Origin: a virus
IMG/VR virus record: IMGVR_UViG_3300020583_000014
Span: 1-64,000 of that record
Direction: 5' to 3' (one strand)
DNA length: 64,000 bases
Under the pieces are notes generated by a model, which did not search any database, had not been told where the DNA came from, and saw only the letters and a program-made list of their open reading frames with translations. A program made the translations under genes and the position numbers. Below, piece by piece: positions 41,458-51,121 of the stretch; the stretch's first letter is position 1; each line of letters begins with the position of its first letter.

Positions 41458-42804
41458 TTAACGGGGGCGTAAAGTGACTGTTACTACCGCACCGGCTAAA
41501 GAACCTACGGTAGTAGAAAAGTTAAGACTTAACCTATCCCCCGCCAGTAGGTAATTATTAGGGAGAGACAATAGAGTAGCTACTTGAGTGGTATTAGCTG
41601 TTGAATTTAGGTTGAAAGTACCAGACTGAATAGAGGTACCCGATCCGGGGGCTGTGGTGCTAGACTCACGGGTTAATCCTACAGTGAGAGCAGACCCATT
41701 GGTGGTAGCAAATGTACAGGAGGCAACGATTAATTCATAGGTCCTGTTAGCAGTAAGAATAACTTGATTAACAGCTAGGTTAGCGTTTAGAGCTAAAGTC
41801 CATGAGACATCAATTGCATCCTGGATAGGAGCATAAGTGACAGTAACTACCAAACCCGCTAGGGCTGTAAGGGTACCTGTAGCTTTAAAGGAAATGCGGC
41901 TACCCGCGTTGATACGTAGGTTAGCAGCCGTAGCACTTAAAGCCACAGTCTGTACTGTATTTGCTACAGCCCCGCCAGCAGTGTTTAGGGCAAATGCGGC
42001 GGCAAGTACAGAAGTCCCGGCACCGGGGGCAGCAGTTCCAGTATCAATAGTTACATCCCCAGTTACAGTTCCCCCATTAGTACCTACCGTAGAAGCTACA
42101 GCTTGCACCCCTGTTATGATATAAGAGCCATTGGATACCATCAGGGCAGTAGTGGCAATACTGCTGTTCAGGTTCATCACGTAATCTACAGAAAGGTGCT
42201 TATTTCCAGGGGCAAGTTCAAGTGTGATGGATACCCCAGCTAGATTGGTGACAGCACTGGCAAGATTGAATACAAGCCGGTCACCCTTCATCAATTGGAC
42301 GGCTGGATTTTGTGTGACAGCGGGGGAGGGGGCTAACCAGTTGGGTAGAACCGCATTCTGTACAGTATTGGCGGTAGCATTCATGTTGAACGTACCAACC
42401 ATCATAGGGATGTTAGTGGTAGCTCCGGGGGCCTGAGTTCCCGTAGCTTTTGCAATAAACGCGGTATTTGCAGCCCCGTCAGTGGTAGCAAATACACAGC
42501 TTATACTGGTGACAATATAAGTATCATCTGCAACCCAAAACGCCTGGGAGGTAATGGAGGCGTTAGTGGCAAGATCGAAAGTCTTATTTACCCGCGCACT
42601 ATGTAGGACCGCTGCCCCAACATGCAAGTTATCACTAGCATCCAAGGCATACAGTGGGACAAGGCGGGTTCCGGCATTATTGTTGAAGAAGTCTCCAAAT
42701 CCGGGACTTTTCCCATAATTCTTGGAGGCAATATTGGGGTCTAGCCCCATCTCTTTTGCGAACGGGGCGCGAATGCATTCCTCTAAAGTAGCAAGAAAAC
42801 CCAT
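41458..42804 (-). CDS. Three-repeat beta protein, virion component
   Basis: 448 residues. After about 75 residues, three tandem units of about 125 residues share A-G-D-R-L/K-G-D-R-L, F-N-L-N/T-A-N-T-Q and the phrase L-A-G-x2-V-T. Could be a decoration or collar protein. N-terminus E-E-C-I-R-A-P-F-A-K-E is seen on other phage head proteins of unknown role. Confidence 0.65.
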   Translation of the reverse strand: MGFLATLEECIRAPFAKEMGLDPNIASKNYGKSPGFGDFFNNNAGTRLVPLYALDASDNLHVGAAVLHSARVNKTFDLATNASITSQAFWVADDTYIVTSISCVFATTDGAANTAFIAKATGTQAPGATTNIPMMVGTFNMNATANTVQNAVLPNWLAPSPAVTQNPAVQLMKGDRLVFNLASAVTNLAGVSITLELAPGNKHLSVDYVMNLNSSIATTALMVSNGSYIITGVQAVASTVGTNGGTVTGDVTIDTGTAAPGAGTSVLAAAFALNTAGGAVANTVQTVALSATAANLRINAGSRISFKATGTLTALAGLVVTVTYAPIQDAIDVSWTLALNANLAVNQVILTANRTYELIVASCTFATTNGSALTVGLTRESSTTAPGSGTSIQSGTFNLNSTANTTQVATLLSLPNNYLLAGDRLSLNFSTTVGSLAGAVVTVTLRPR

Positions 42805-42813
42805 TTTAATCTC

Positions 42814-42996
42814 CTAATTGTCTTGCAGCCTTTTGAGGGCCGCTATTCTCTCAGTTAGCAGTCTGATTAACCTGGAATACAAATCTTTGGTATTGGGATC
42901 ATCTGACCCCTCGATTTGTGTTCGTAGATGCCACACTTCAGTCTGAAGCTCGGCTATTCTACCTGCAATTTTACTGGGATCTTCTACCCTTACCAT
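42814..42996 (-). CDS. Small coiled-coil protein
   Basis: 60 residues, a continuous heptad-like helix (residues 12-58). Overlaps no neighbour; sits between tail adaptor and repeat protein. Function unknown. Confidence 0.55.
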   Translation of the reverse strand: MVRVEDPSKIAGRIAELQTEVWHLRTQIEGSDDPNTKDLYSRLIRLLTERIAALKRLQDN

Positions 42997-43005
42997 GCTA
43001 TAGGT

Positions 43006-43962
43006 CTACCAGCTATACCACCTGCGATTCCTCAAACGTCCAAAGGGGGGACTTCTACGCTTAGATGGTGGAAGCCTCTGTAGATTACGGATAGCGGGAG
43101 AAAGTAGTTGAGCTAACATCCCCCCTGGAATTTGTTGGGATAACCAATTAGGGCCAACAGATAAATTCTCATATACGGATGCTCTCTGAACTAAACTACG
43201 AGATAAGGCGGCAAGGGAGGCGGTCCTATAAGATAAGAATCCCAGGCAGTCATCCACCCCCACGGGTTGGGTAATAATTGTGGGGGCGTTCCCCGAAAGA
43301 GAGTATACAATTCGCAACTGCACAATCCCACTGCAAGGGGGAAATCGGAATACATTCCCCTCCCAAGCGTAGAAAAGAGGACGGTCTACTGGGGCTACAT
43401 CTTCCCAACTTAATCTTTCCACAGGGGTAAGGGCATTAAATTGCTCCGCTGAGGAGGAAAGTACAGCAGTAGTAGTTACCGGGGTACCTACAGCAATGGA
43501 GGCACATCCATTAAGTACTATAGTAGATGGGTTAGTTACTGTTACTGTCCACTGATCGTTTGCATCATCACTTACCCCAGCAAGCCCATATAGGACGGCC
43601 TGATTCCCAGAATTAAGGGTAGTATTAGTACTGGTTGTGAGGGTTGCAAATCCCAACCCCGGAGTGGTTGGGGAGAAGGAGGATACGGACCATACCGTAA
43701 CATTTATACGGACCTCTACGGACTCCGGCTGCCCCAAGTTATAAATAAAGGCGGTAGCCGGATTTAGATACCCAGTATTAGCGGGGAGATTATAGTAACT
43801 CTCCCTACGAACTAGAGGATATTGGGCTGACTGGGCTGCCCTATACATCTCAGAGTAGGCAGCCTGATAATGGGTTTGGAGAAGAGTATCGGTATAAATC
43901 TCCCCACCGGGGACTTGGGTATCCCCCATAATCCCCCGTACTGCATCGTAGACATTTTCCAC
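43006..43962 (-). CDS. Tail tubular protein A / head-tail adaptor-like
   Basis: 318 residues. Helical start with G-E-I-Y-T-D-T-L-L-Q-T-H-Y-Q-A-A-Y-S-E (17-36), typical of adaptor proteins after the portal, then a beta domain and a helical end with basic C-terminus. Fits tail tubular A (gp11-like) in order and size, somewhat long. Confidence 0.6.
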   Translation of the reverse strand: MENVYDAVRGIMGDTQVPGGEIYTDTLLQTHYQAAYSEMYRAAQSAQYPLVRRESYYNLPANTGYLNPATAFIYNLGQPESVEVRINVTVWSVSSFSPTTPGLGFATLTTSTNTTLNSGNQAVLYGLAGVSDDANDQWTVTVTNPSTIVLNGCASIAVGTPVTTTAVLSSSAEQFNALTPVERLSWEDVAPVDRPLFYAWEGNVFRFPPCSGIVQLRIVYSLSGNAPTIITQPVGVDDCLGFLSYRTASLAALSRSLVQRASVYENLSVGPNWLSQQIPGGMLAQLLSPAIRNLQRLPPSKRRSPPFGRLRNRRWYSW

Positions 43963-43991
43963 AATCGGTATAATTAGATTATCCTCATTTT

Positions 43992-44014
43992 GGGTGTGTA
44001 TTTAATACAAACCC
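43992..44014. repeat. 23-bp dispersed palindromic repeat, copy 18
   Basis: Core TGTATTTAATACA, overlapping the end of the 44014-44187 gene by one base. Confidence 0.92.
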
Positions 44015-44187
44015 TATTTGATAGGGTTACCAAATACCCTATACCCTAGGATAGCTAACAGTATAAAGATTAGAAGACCCCTACCAGCCCGTGGGTATGG
44101 ATAGGGATTACCGGCACTATACTCACCCCATAGGGTGAACACAATACCAAAGGCATAGATTATCCAAAACCACATTGATGGTGCCAT
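44014..44187 (-). CDS. Two-helix membrane protein
   Basis: 57 residues, below the usual cut-off. Two hydrophobic segments (about 3-20 and 36-52). Its ATG overlaps the upstream stop (TAATG). Confidence 0.55.
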   Translation of the reverse strand: MAPSMWFWIIYAFGIVFTLWGEYSAGNPYPYPRAGRGLLIFILLAILGYRVFGNPIK

Positions 44188-44855
44188 TATTGCTCTGCCT
44201 CCGCTGCTATCTGCCCAATCACGTAATTAGGACTGAGCGGGTACCGGCTGAACTTATCCAGGATAAGCCCCACATTCATCCCACTCATGCCATTCTTGAA
44301 CCTCAGGCAGAGGGTCCAATATTGAGTCCCATCAGGCCCTATAGCGGAAGGTTGTGGGAATGGTGATCCAGAAGCCCAACTAGGCTTATAAATTCCTGGG
44401 CTCACAAGTGGGGGAATCTCAGTAAGTTCATCATCCCCAGGTTGTACCCCCCCTCCCATCGGACGCGGATCTCCGGTGGCAAATTGAATCTTGAGGGAGT
44501 TGATGGCAGCAGCCAAGGTGCGAGCTTGGGCGTAACTGGCAAGCTGCATGGAATTGTAGGGCTGTACCCACTGCCCAAAGGGTGGAGGAGGAGGGGCAGT
44601 AACGCGGGAATACCCAAATAGATTGAAGAACTCAGCATCACTAATACCACCTTGAGACTCAGATACCGCAATGGTGCTAGGATTTGCGGGGGTAGAAGGT
44701 GAAGTACTGAGAGTAGGCCCAGCGGGAACACCACTGAAGGCCCCCCCAGGCTCAGTAAGATGCTGGGTAAGTGGATTAGTATCGGGCTGAACTATTCCCC
44801 CCACAGTAGGAGGCTGCCCGGTTACAGGGAGAACAGGTTGACTTAGAGAAGACAT
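44187..44855 (-). CDS. Virion-region protein with Pro/Thr-rich N-terminus
   Basis: 222 residues; about 1-60 disordered, 60-140 helix pairs, 140-222 beta and helical. Coupled to its neighbours. Unknown virion or head completion role. Confidence 0.5.
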   Translation of the reverse strand: MSSLSQPVLPVTGQPPTVGGIVQPDTNPLTQHLTEPGGAFSGVPAGPTLSTSPSTPANPSTIAVSESQGGISDAEFFNLFGYSRVTAPPPPPFGQWVQPYNSMQLASYAQARTLAAAINSLKIQFATGDPRPMGGGVQPGDDELTEIPPLVSPGIYKPSWASGSPFPQPSAIGPDGTQYWTLCLRFKNGMSGMNVGLILDKFSRYPLSPNYVIGQIAAEAEQ

Positions 44856-45625
44856 TAGTTATCCTTTCCTTTACTATGCCCTTTACCAAAATTCATCTTT
44901 GCTATAAAAGCTGCAACCATAGGATCGGCAGCAGTATCCAGGTTGTACTGTAGATACCTAGCAGGAAGATCAGTTTTGCATTCTGGGCAGACAAGGGCGC
45001 GGGTTTCAATCTGCTTACCGCAAGCAATACAATCCTTAACCTCAGTAAAGGCTACAGTCGGATACCAAGGCAATTTCTCTGCCCCCTTATCCAGCATTTC
45101 CTTAGCAGCCATACGGTGAATCTCGTTAATCTCTGTAGCCTCACCTTTAAGATGCTTTCCGTTAGCATCCAGAATATACCAATTGAAAAGTTTATTCTGC
45201 ATATCCCGGAGGGCTTTCAATTCAGTGGTGGTAGGTTCATCTCCCTCAATGATACCCACTCCTGGAGCGAACCCGGACTTGTTACCCAGAGAACTCCTAG
45301 CCCAAATCTGCACAAGGGCATTAGCTACAACCCGTGCGGGAATAGGGCCTGGAAGCCATGTGGGTTTACCATCCGTGGGGTCTGGGCGGTTCATCCACTC
45401 CTCAGTATCATATACCCGGAGCCCGGAATAGCCCCCCCTTGGTGGGGGTTTAAGGGTATATACGGGTAATCCATAATGGCGGGAGCGGTACTCCAATAAC
45501 CCAGGATATATGGATACAATAGTCACATACCCCCGGCCCATCATGGCGCGGGTATGATCCTGAAATTCCTTAGTAGGGGCGTCCTCAATAAGAGAGCCCA
45601 TAATTGGTTCAAGTGTTGATGTCAT
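44855..45625 (-). CDS. Virion-region protein with zinc ribbon
   Basis: 256 residues. Residues 190-215 hold a zinc ribbon (C-I-A-C-G and C-P-E-C). The rest is globular and may bind the head or tail. Sits in the capsid gene cluster; function unknown. Confidence 0.55.
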   Translation of the reverse strand: MTSTLEPIMGSLIEDAPTKEFQDHTRAMMGRGYVTIVSIYPGLLEYRSRHYGLPVYTLKPPPRGGYSGLRVYDTEEWMNRPDPTDGKPTWLPGPIPARVVANALVQIWARSSLGNKSGFAPGVGIIEGDEPTTTELKALRDMQNKLFNWYILDANGKHLKGEATEINEIHRMAAKEMLDKGAEKLPWYPTVAFTEVKDCIACGKQIETRALVCPECKTDLPARYLQYNLDTAADPMVAAFIAKMNFGKGHSKGKDN

Positions 45626-46255
45626 TTAATTCCTTTCTGCGTCCGAAGGTTGAACAGATGGGAAGCTAGTAGACCCTTTCTTACCAGGGCATCCATAAAA
45701 TGCAGCGCTTTCCATAGCAATCTGTTCGTAAATCTTCATCCAGTGCTGCTTTTCACGCTTTCTGCGGGATTCCTCATCCTCAGTTATGATATCTTTTACC
45801 CGGCGTGCCCGATCCTTACGGATAGAATCAATGAGACACTGAGTCATTCCTAAATCTGGGGTTTCCCCTTCAGGTAAAGCCACAGGCCCAGAATTGCTGC
45901 TAGAAACAGGAACCCAAGAATGGTTTCCAGTTCCATAAATATTACCATCCCGCTCATTGACTTCAATAAGGGCACAAACCACCCAATTTGCGGGATGGTT
46001 GGGTAAAAGCAGGCGAGTTTCAGTATCCACTTCTGCTACCATAATTGGAGACATATCTACTTCCCCTAGGCCATCATAATTTGGTTTGTGGTTAGGGCTA
46101 AGAGAGTAGTTCAACTTAGGTCTACCCATGTCATCTACTAATACCATTACGTGTAGGAGATCCCCAGACCATCTCCAGGCATAGAGGGGGTTAGTACCCA
46201 ACTCGGCCCGTACCAGATCGTTCAGTTTCCTAATATCTTTAGGATAATCAATCAT
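45626..46255 (-). CDS. Virion-region protein
   Basis: 209 residues. A hairpin lies 4 nt before the ATG and the Shine-Dalgarno sequence AAAGGAG lies before that hairpin; folding would bring them to a normal distance. N-terminal beta-rich domain, C-terminal basic helix. Function unknown. Confidence 0.5.
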   Translation of the reverse strand: MIDYPKDIRKLNDLVRAELGTNPLYAWRWSGDLLHVMVLVDDMGRPKLNYSLSPNHKPNYDGLGEVDMSPIMVAEVDTETRLLLPNHPANWVVCALIEVNERDGNIYGTGNHSWVPVSSSNSGPVALPEGETPDLGMTQCLIDSIRKDRARRVKDIITEDEESRRKREKQHWMKIYEQIAMESAAFYGCPGKKGSTSFPSVQPSDAERN

Positions 46256-46259
46256 ATAA

Positions 46260-46284
46260 GGGGGTTAGCATTGAACTAACCCCC
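46260..46284 (-). promoter_or_regulatory. Hairpin between Shine-Dalgarno and start codon
   Basis: A 9-bp stem: the plus-strand arms are GGGGGTTAG (46260-46268) and CTAACCCCC (46276-46284). It contains an ATG in its loop side that would open a 7-codon frame ending across the real start. Folded, it puts AAAGGAG near the 46255 start, as described for some T4 genes. Could also act as a terminator, but there is no T-run. Confidence 0.5.
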
Positions 46285-46295
46285 ACTCTCCTTTC

Positions 46296-46318
46296 GGGCT
46301 TGTATTAAATACAGACCC
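46296..46318. repeat. 23-bp dispersed palindromic repeat, copy 19
   Basis: Core TGTATTAAATACA between the 46323 gene and the hairpin of the 45626 gene. Confidence 0.92.
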
Positions 46319-46322
46319 AGTT

Positions 46323-46616
46323 TTAGGGATTCTTAAGCTTAGCTTTAAGCTTCTTAAACCCATCTATTTCCTTCAGAGCCCCGTTATGTTGCATAATGAG
46401 GGCATTCAACTTGTTTTTGTCCTCATCAAGCCCACTGGTGAAGGTACTGATCTTTGCGTGAAGGTCATCCATCTGTTTCTGGATATCGGACACGCGGGAT
46501 TGTGCCCCAGTAATTGCAGAATCACACTCTTCTGGAGAAGCTGGGGCCGGGGGTGCCACGGTTGGGGCTACAACAGGGGCCGGGGCTGGCTTAGCTAACA
46601 CATCTTGTTCTGGCAT
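46323..46616 (-). CDS. Coiled-coil virion-region protein
   Basis: 97 residues, Pro/Ala-rich start (1-28) and a coiled coil (32-95). Follows the capsid gene. Function unknown. Confidence 0.55.
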   Translation of the reverse strand: MPEQDVLAKPAPAPVVAPTVAPPAPASPEECDSAITGAQSRVSDIQKQMDDLHAKISTFTSGLDEDKNKLNALIMQHNGALKEIDGFKKLKAKLKNP

Positions 46617-46631
46617 ATTCTCTCCTTCTTC

Positions 46632-47990
46632 CTAGCTTGGAACCTTTAACGAGTCAACGTAGAAGCCCGCGCCAGGGTCATAATCTACAAAATCGAACGC
46701 CTGCTCGATATGAAACTCACGGCTTGCGGCAATAGTCCCATCCGAGTTACGAACCTCAAACACATTTCGTCCAGTCACAGTCTTGAACCGTACATCATGG
46801 GTCTGGGCTCGGCCCCAGATTGTGGGATTGATAAAGTCAATACGATCCTGGAACTGCCGCTTACTTACCATTGTGGGGATTCCGCACAGATAGAAAACAT
46901 CTGTGTAGTCGATATTATTAGGCATCAAATCTGGCATCTTACCCTGAGAATCACCGGGCTTCAGGAAGATATTACTGATATTGACACCAATCTGGAAGAC
47001 TGCCTCACGCTGTTTCATATGGGCAATCCCGCGAAGACCATTAGTGATAGTCTTATCACGGCGTTGCTGCAATTGATCCAGACCCTCAAGTACTAACCCA
47101 AAGGAGAAAGTAGCTCCAGAAGCGGAGATATGGGAAGCCAAAAGCTGCGGGATAGTGGACTTTAGCTTACCCAGATAGTAGTTAGACCCATTCGCGTCAT
47201 TAGCATAGTATAGGCCGTGGCGGAAGGAATCACCAGTCAAACCAGGACCGTTGGTCAGACCACCACCGGGCCATGTGGAACTGAAAGAGGTAAGAGTGGA
47301 CGGACCATAAATATCCAAGTTAGGAAATGCAAGGATATCAGTGGCCGTAATCGAAGCAATAGACTGGCTGAGGGTAACAACCAATCCAATATAATCAATA
47401 GCGGTAATAAAGGTAGGGGCGGTACCAGAGCTAGGAGCCCGCTTAGTAGTCCCGCCCGCATTCCACACATCTACGCACATACCCTCACGGAGCCGGTTAA
47501 CCCCGAGGGTATCAGTAGATCCTGCGAAAGTTATAGTTGTGGAAGTAGCAGCCGAAGATTGATTTGTGAGTATACCAGTTCCATCAGTATGAAGAGTGAT
47601 ATCATCGTCAATCTGGGATTCTGTCATCGCATCGGCAAGAGTCTTATTAAAGACGTTAACCACAGACTGGGCTGTGGTAGCTGATGTGTCCGACTCTTCA
47701 TCCGTTACCCGATAGGACCGTACGGTGGTGATATACCCCGCCTGAAGGGAGGTAATCAACATGCCAGTACCGACTCCGAGGGAGCCCCCATCAGCAGTGT
47801 ACTTATGGAAGTTACCGCCACGGAACTGTTGCAGGGGTATACGGTAAAGATAACGCGAGATATCCACCTTATCGCCCCCAGCTTTCTTAATCATGCTGGA
47901 GACTTCGGATGAACTCTCAAAAATAGGTTGAAGTTTCTGACGGACACGTTCAATCTGTGCCGCCACTACATCTGTTACGGAAACAGCCAT
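46632..47990 (-). CDS. Major capsid protein candidate
   Basis: 452 residues. An N-terminal helix, then a Gln/Phe region and beta-rich domain; HK97-like pattern is suggested by the long alpha segment near 280-320 and the extended loop near 60-85. Its order scaffold-then-capsid downstream of the portal and its size support this call. No direct motif proves it. Confidence 0.7.
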   Translation of the reverse strand: MAVSVTDVVAAQIERVRQKLQPIFESSSEVSSMIKKAGGDKVDISRYLYRIPLQQFRGGNFHKYTADGGSLGVGTGMLITSLQAGYITTVRSYRVTDEESDTSATTAQSVVNVFNKTLADAMTESQIDDDITLHTDGTGILTNQSSAATSTTITFAGSTDTLGVNRLREGMCVDVWNAGGTTKRAPSSGTAPTFITAIDYIGLVVTLSQSIASITATDILAFPNLDIYGPSTLTSFSSTWPGGGLTNGPGLTGDSFRHGLYYANDANGSNYYLGKLKSTIPQLLASHISASGATFSFGLVLEGLDQLQQRRDKTITNGLRGIAHMKQREAVFQIGVNISNIFLKPGDSQGKMPDLMPNNIDYTDVFYLCGIPTMVSKRQFQDRIDFINPTIWGRAQTHDVRFKTVTGRNVFEVRNSDGTIAASREFHIEQAFDFVDYDPGAGFYVDSLKVPS

Positions 47991-48017
47991 AATAACCTCT
48001 ATATAGGGGTTATGATT

Positions 48018-49346
48018 CTAGGAGTTAAGCTGGCGGAAATTGAAGTCGGAAGCGGACTCCCCAGGACGCCGGGTAACCGGAGCCCCTTTTCCAGGGGTAG
48101 GATTAGTGCCATTGCCACCTACATCCCTCTTAGAATCAATGCTGGAAAGCTGTGCATGGCGGGCGTCAGAGATATTCGTCATGACGGCACCAGTCTCTCT
48201 TAGAAACTGTCTGAAGCTAGCCTTTATAGCAGGGATAGCCATCTGCATATACTCACCAACTACCTGTTGTGCAGCCTGGGGGGTACCCAATCTACGGGCT
48301 TGTGATATCTTAACCTGAAACATATCCCAGGCATGTTTATTAGACTGAACCGCACGGACAATACTATCATAGTAGTCCTTGCGGGCAGCCTCATACATCC
48401 TAGGGGCCTTTGAATGCATACTCTTCAAAGGAGCTAAAGCCTTATCTACCTCAGATAACAGACTATTAGTGGTAGAAGTTGCAATACCATTATCCCAACG
48501 CTGGTTAAAGGCAGTTACGTTCTGCTGCCGCTCCTGCTGGATCTGCTGCCTCTGCTCCTCTAACTGCTGTCTCTCACCAGCTAAAGGATCTGGCTGATTC
48601 CCACCTTGAGGAGCAACCCCAAGATCCCCTTCTGACATCCAGTTACCAGTAAGGTCCCTATGAACCATCTGGGCTGTACGCCATAAATCCTCCTTATCGG
48701 GGCCAGCGGGGGTTGTCTTCCATCTATCCCATAATGCCGTCTCATAATTAGTCATGAAAGGCATTGATGCCGCAACATAAGCATCTGGATTAGAAGAGGC
48801 AAGGGTAGGGGCAATATTAGCTGCCAGAATTTCAGCGGCCTGCCCCCGGTTCTGCCCCATTGCAAACTGAATAAAGGTCTGAGCCCCCTTAGGATCTCCA
48901 GAGTTAAGATGGTGATCCATTACCACCCTATCCCTATATGCAGCATGGTAATCCCGCATTTGTGCCACAGTTGGCACATGCCCAATTCCACCCTGCTCAA
49001 TAGGTTTAGCCAGTTCCGTGATAATCTTATGGTTCTGGTAAATCTCGCGGCCCCGTGGGGATTTCAGTATTACATCTAGAGTTTGCTTTGGTGCTTCACC
49101 TTCGGTATCAGTCTCTACAGCATAAGGATTCTCTTCTACCTGGGGCTCGGTCGCGGTAGCGTCCGCGCTCTGTTCGCTTGTTACCTGCTCCGGTTGAGAT
49201 TCCGTCTGTGTTTCAGGTTGAGTTTCTACTGGGGTATCAGTCCCAGTAGGGGTAGATTCAGTCCCAGCGCTAGTGGTTGTATCCACAGCAGGGGGGGCAG
49301 AATCAGGTATTGAGGCTATCTGATCGTAGTTAGAAACGGCTGCCAT
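48018..49346 (-). CDS. Scaffold-like capsid assembly protein
   Basis: 442 residues from ATG at 49346, with AAAGGA at 6 nt. Residues 10-75 are Thr/Gln/Glu-rich; 85-120 and 230-330 are helical; the C-terminus is basic. Typical features of a phage scaffold upstream of the capsid gene. Confidence 0.65.
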   Translation of the reverse strand: MAAVSNYDQIASIPDSAPPAVDTTTSAGTESTPTGTDTPVETQPETQTESQPEQVTSEQSADATATEPQVEENPYAVETDTEGEAPKQTLDVILKSPRGREIYQNHKIITELAKPIEQGGIGHVPTVAQMRDYHAAYRDRVVMDHHLNSGDPKGAQTFIQFAMGQNRGQAAEILAANIAPTLASSNPDAYVAASMPFMTNYETALWDRWKTTPAGPDKEDLWRTAQMVHRDLTGNWMSEGDLGVAPQGGNQPDPLAGERQQLEEQRQQIQQERQQNVTAFNQRWDNGIATSTTNSLLSEVDKALAPLKSMHSKAPRMYEAARKDYYDSIVRAVQSNKHAWDMFQVKISQARRLGTPQAAQQVVGEYMQMAIPAIKASFRQFLRETGAVMTNISDARHAQLSSIDSKRDVGGNGTNPTPGKGAPVTRRPGESASDFNFRQLNS

Positions 49347-49467
49347 TGCTATCCTTTCTCCATTTTCACTATATAACGGTTGTGAACCGATAGGAGACAA
49401 AATAAAAGCTTGATTAAATTTAAAACTAACGCTATATCTTAATGACTCGGGGGAGAACTACTAAAGA

Positions 49468-49490
49468 GGGTCTGTATTAAATACAAACCC
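49468..49490. repeat. 23-bp dispersed palindromic repeat, copy 20
   Basis: Core TGTATTAAATACA. It sits in the 159-bp gap between the LamG protein and the scaffold gene; besides this repeat I see only AT-rich sequence there. Confidence 0.92.
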
Positions 49491-49505
49491 TATAAATCAT
49501 TGAAA

Positions 49506-50648
49506 CTATTGACCAACCCCCATCAGGCTACGGAGGGGTGCTGAGGTTAAAACCGCCCCACATGCATTTCCCCATGAGGATGATGCAAGAAATCCGCTAG
49601 GGCTGGATTGATTATTGTACTCGGCTGTGATCCAATCCACAGAGCGGTTAGTATTAGATACACGTAATTCATCAAGAGAACCTGGGAAATTGAAGAATGG
49701 ATTACCTATACTAGACCCCAGCGCCCCAGCTACTACATGTACACTATTATTCTGGGGAGCTTGGGAGTCAGTAGAAGTACAGAACTGTACACCGTCTAAG
49801 TATGCTGTCCAAGCTGTCCCATTCCAAGTGCCTACCAGATGGTGCCATGTACCCGTGGAGGTAGTTGTAGATGCGCTACAGCCATGGATGGAGCCTGTAT
49901 TGGTATCCCAATATATATAATTGGTGGATGAGAAGTTATAAAGGCGTAACTCCCAACCGCGAGTATTACTCCCAAAGGAATACCCCTCATCGAACATAAC
50001 ATAATCATTTCCGGTGGGGGGCCAACTGGTAGCGTTAAACCACAGTTCGGCGGTGATGTTTCCCGTGATCTGGAGAGACGATGCTAATCCGAAGTCAATA
50101 TCTGCGTTAGAGCCATTGAATGCCGCTCCACCATCAATCTCCCCAGTAGTGGCAGTGGCATTAGCATTAGTTCCGTTATTTGCGTTAGCTGTCGAATCAT
50201 TTGCCGTAAGTGAACTTCCATTAGGCAAATGCTGGACCATCGCATAGTTTGAATCCCAGGGGCTTGACTGTTGATCCGTTGTAACGCTCGCGTTACCATA
50301 AAATACATAAAACGTCGTATTGGATGAATGGCTAAGGGTCGGGATCTCTGCCCACCACTCCCCACCACTACCAGACGAGGCAGACCATATTACCCTTTCA
50401 AAATTATATGCTGAACCACTTACTGAACCTACTATAATGTCATAACCACTAGAAGATTGAACCTTACCCCCATTACCCACTGTCTTTAAGCTAGTATCCC
50501 CAGTAAAGAGTACGGGGAAATTAGAGGAGTCAGAACTACCAACTTGGGTGTGGTCAATAGTAAGAGATCCCCAATATCCATAACCCGCTGGGCAAGTTAC
50601 TCCCCATAAAGGTAAGGTCACTAGAATAAGGGCGATTAACTTAATCAT
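49506..50648 (-). CDS. Exported DUF2341-LamG lectin-like protein
   Basis: 380 residues. Sec signal peptide (1-17), then a DUF2341 domain (about 22-125: D-H-T-Q-V, S-N-F-P-V-L, Y-D-I-I, W-A-E-I-P-T-L, F-Y-V-F-Y-G-N) and a LamG/concanavalin-type domain (about 155-335: A-E-L-W-F-N, T-W-H-H-L-V-G-T-W, L-D-E-L-R-V). Such pairs bind or decorate glycans at cell surfaces. The signal peptide in a virion operon implies export from the host cell. Confidence 0.75.
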   Translation of the reverse strand: MIKLIALILVTLPLWGVTCPAGYGYWGSLTIDHTQVGSSDSSNFPVLFTGDTSLKTVGNGGKVQSSSGYDIIVGSVSGSAYNFERVIWSASSGSGGEWWAEIPTLSHSSNTTFYVFYGNASVTTDQQSSPWDSNYAMVQHLPNGSSLTANDSTANANNGTNANATATTGEIDGGAAFNGSNADIDFGLASSLQITGNITAELWFNATSWPPTGNDYVMFDEGYSFGSNTRGWELRLYNFSSTNYIYWDTNTGSIHGCSASTTTSTGTWHHLVGTWNGTAWTAYLDGVQFCTSTDSQAPQNNSVHVVAGALGSSIGNPFFNFPGSLDELRVSNTNRSVDWITAEYNNQSSPSGFLASSSWGNACGAVLTSAPLRSLMGVGQ

Positions 50649-51121
50649 TGCTGCACGTAAGTAAGTGCGCCGGATACTTGTCCCGTACTGGATGATGTAA
50701 AACAGATATCATCTGCCGAGCTAGTATCCCGTGCAATAGCGGATGCTCCATTACCCAAAACCCATCCACCATTCGCGGCAAGATTAGGACCATTTGCTGC
50801 TGCACCACTACTGGTATTTGTACCAAATAATGACCCATTAATAGTGCCACAGTTTGTTCCAGTTCCAGAGAGCAGGTTAATATTCTGAGCCGTGGCGGAT
50901 ATAACAAAGATAGAACAGAGATACGTATGTTTAGAAGAAGTGCCAGAGATAATCTTGGTAGTGCTAGATGTAGCCTCAGAAACAGACAAGTAACTCTTTG
51001 TAGCGGTAGAACAGGGATCGGCAACAAGGGGGGTACCTGCAATCTGGCTAGTATTAATAGGCTGTTGGGCTACCACAGCACTTATTAGTAATAGTCCAAG
51101 AACAATGGATAACCTACTCAT
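50645..51121 (-). CDS. Exported small virion-region protein
   Basis: 158 residues. Signal peptide (1-18, ends A-V-V-A-Q), then a beta-rich Ser/Thr/Asn body with two Cys. ATGA coupling to the next gene. Likely exported with the LamG protein. Confidence 0.6.
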   Translation of the reverse strand: MSRLSIVLGLLLISAVVAQQPINTSQIAGTPLVADPCSTATKSYLSVSEATSSTTKIISGTSSKHTYLCSIFVISATAQNINLLSGTGTNCGTINGSLFGTNTSSGAAANGPNLAANGGWVLGNGASAIARDTSSADDICFTSSSTGQVSGALTYVQQ

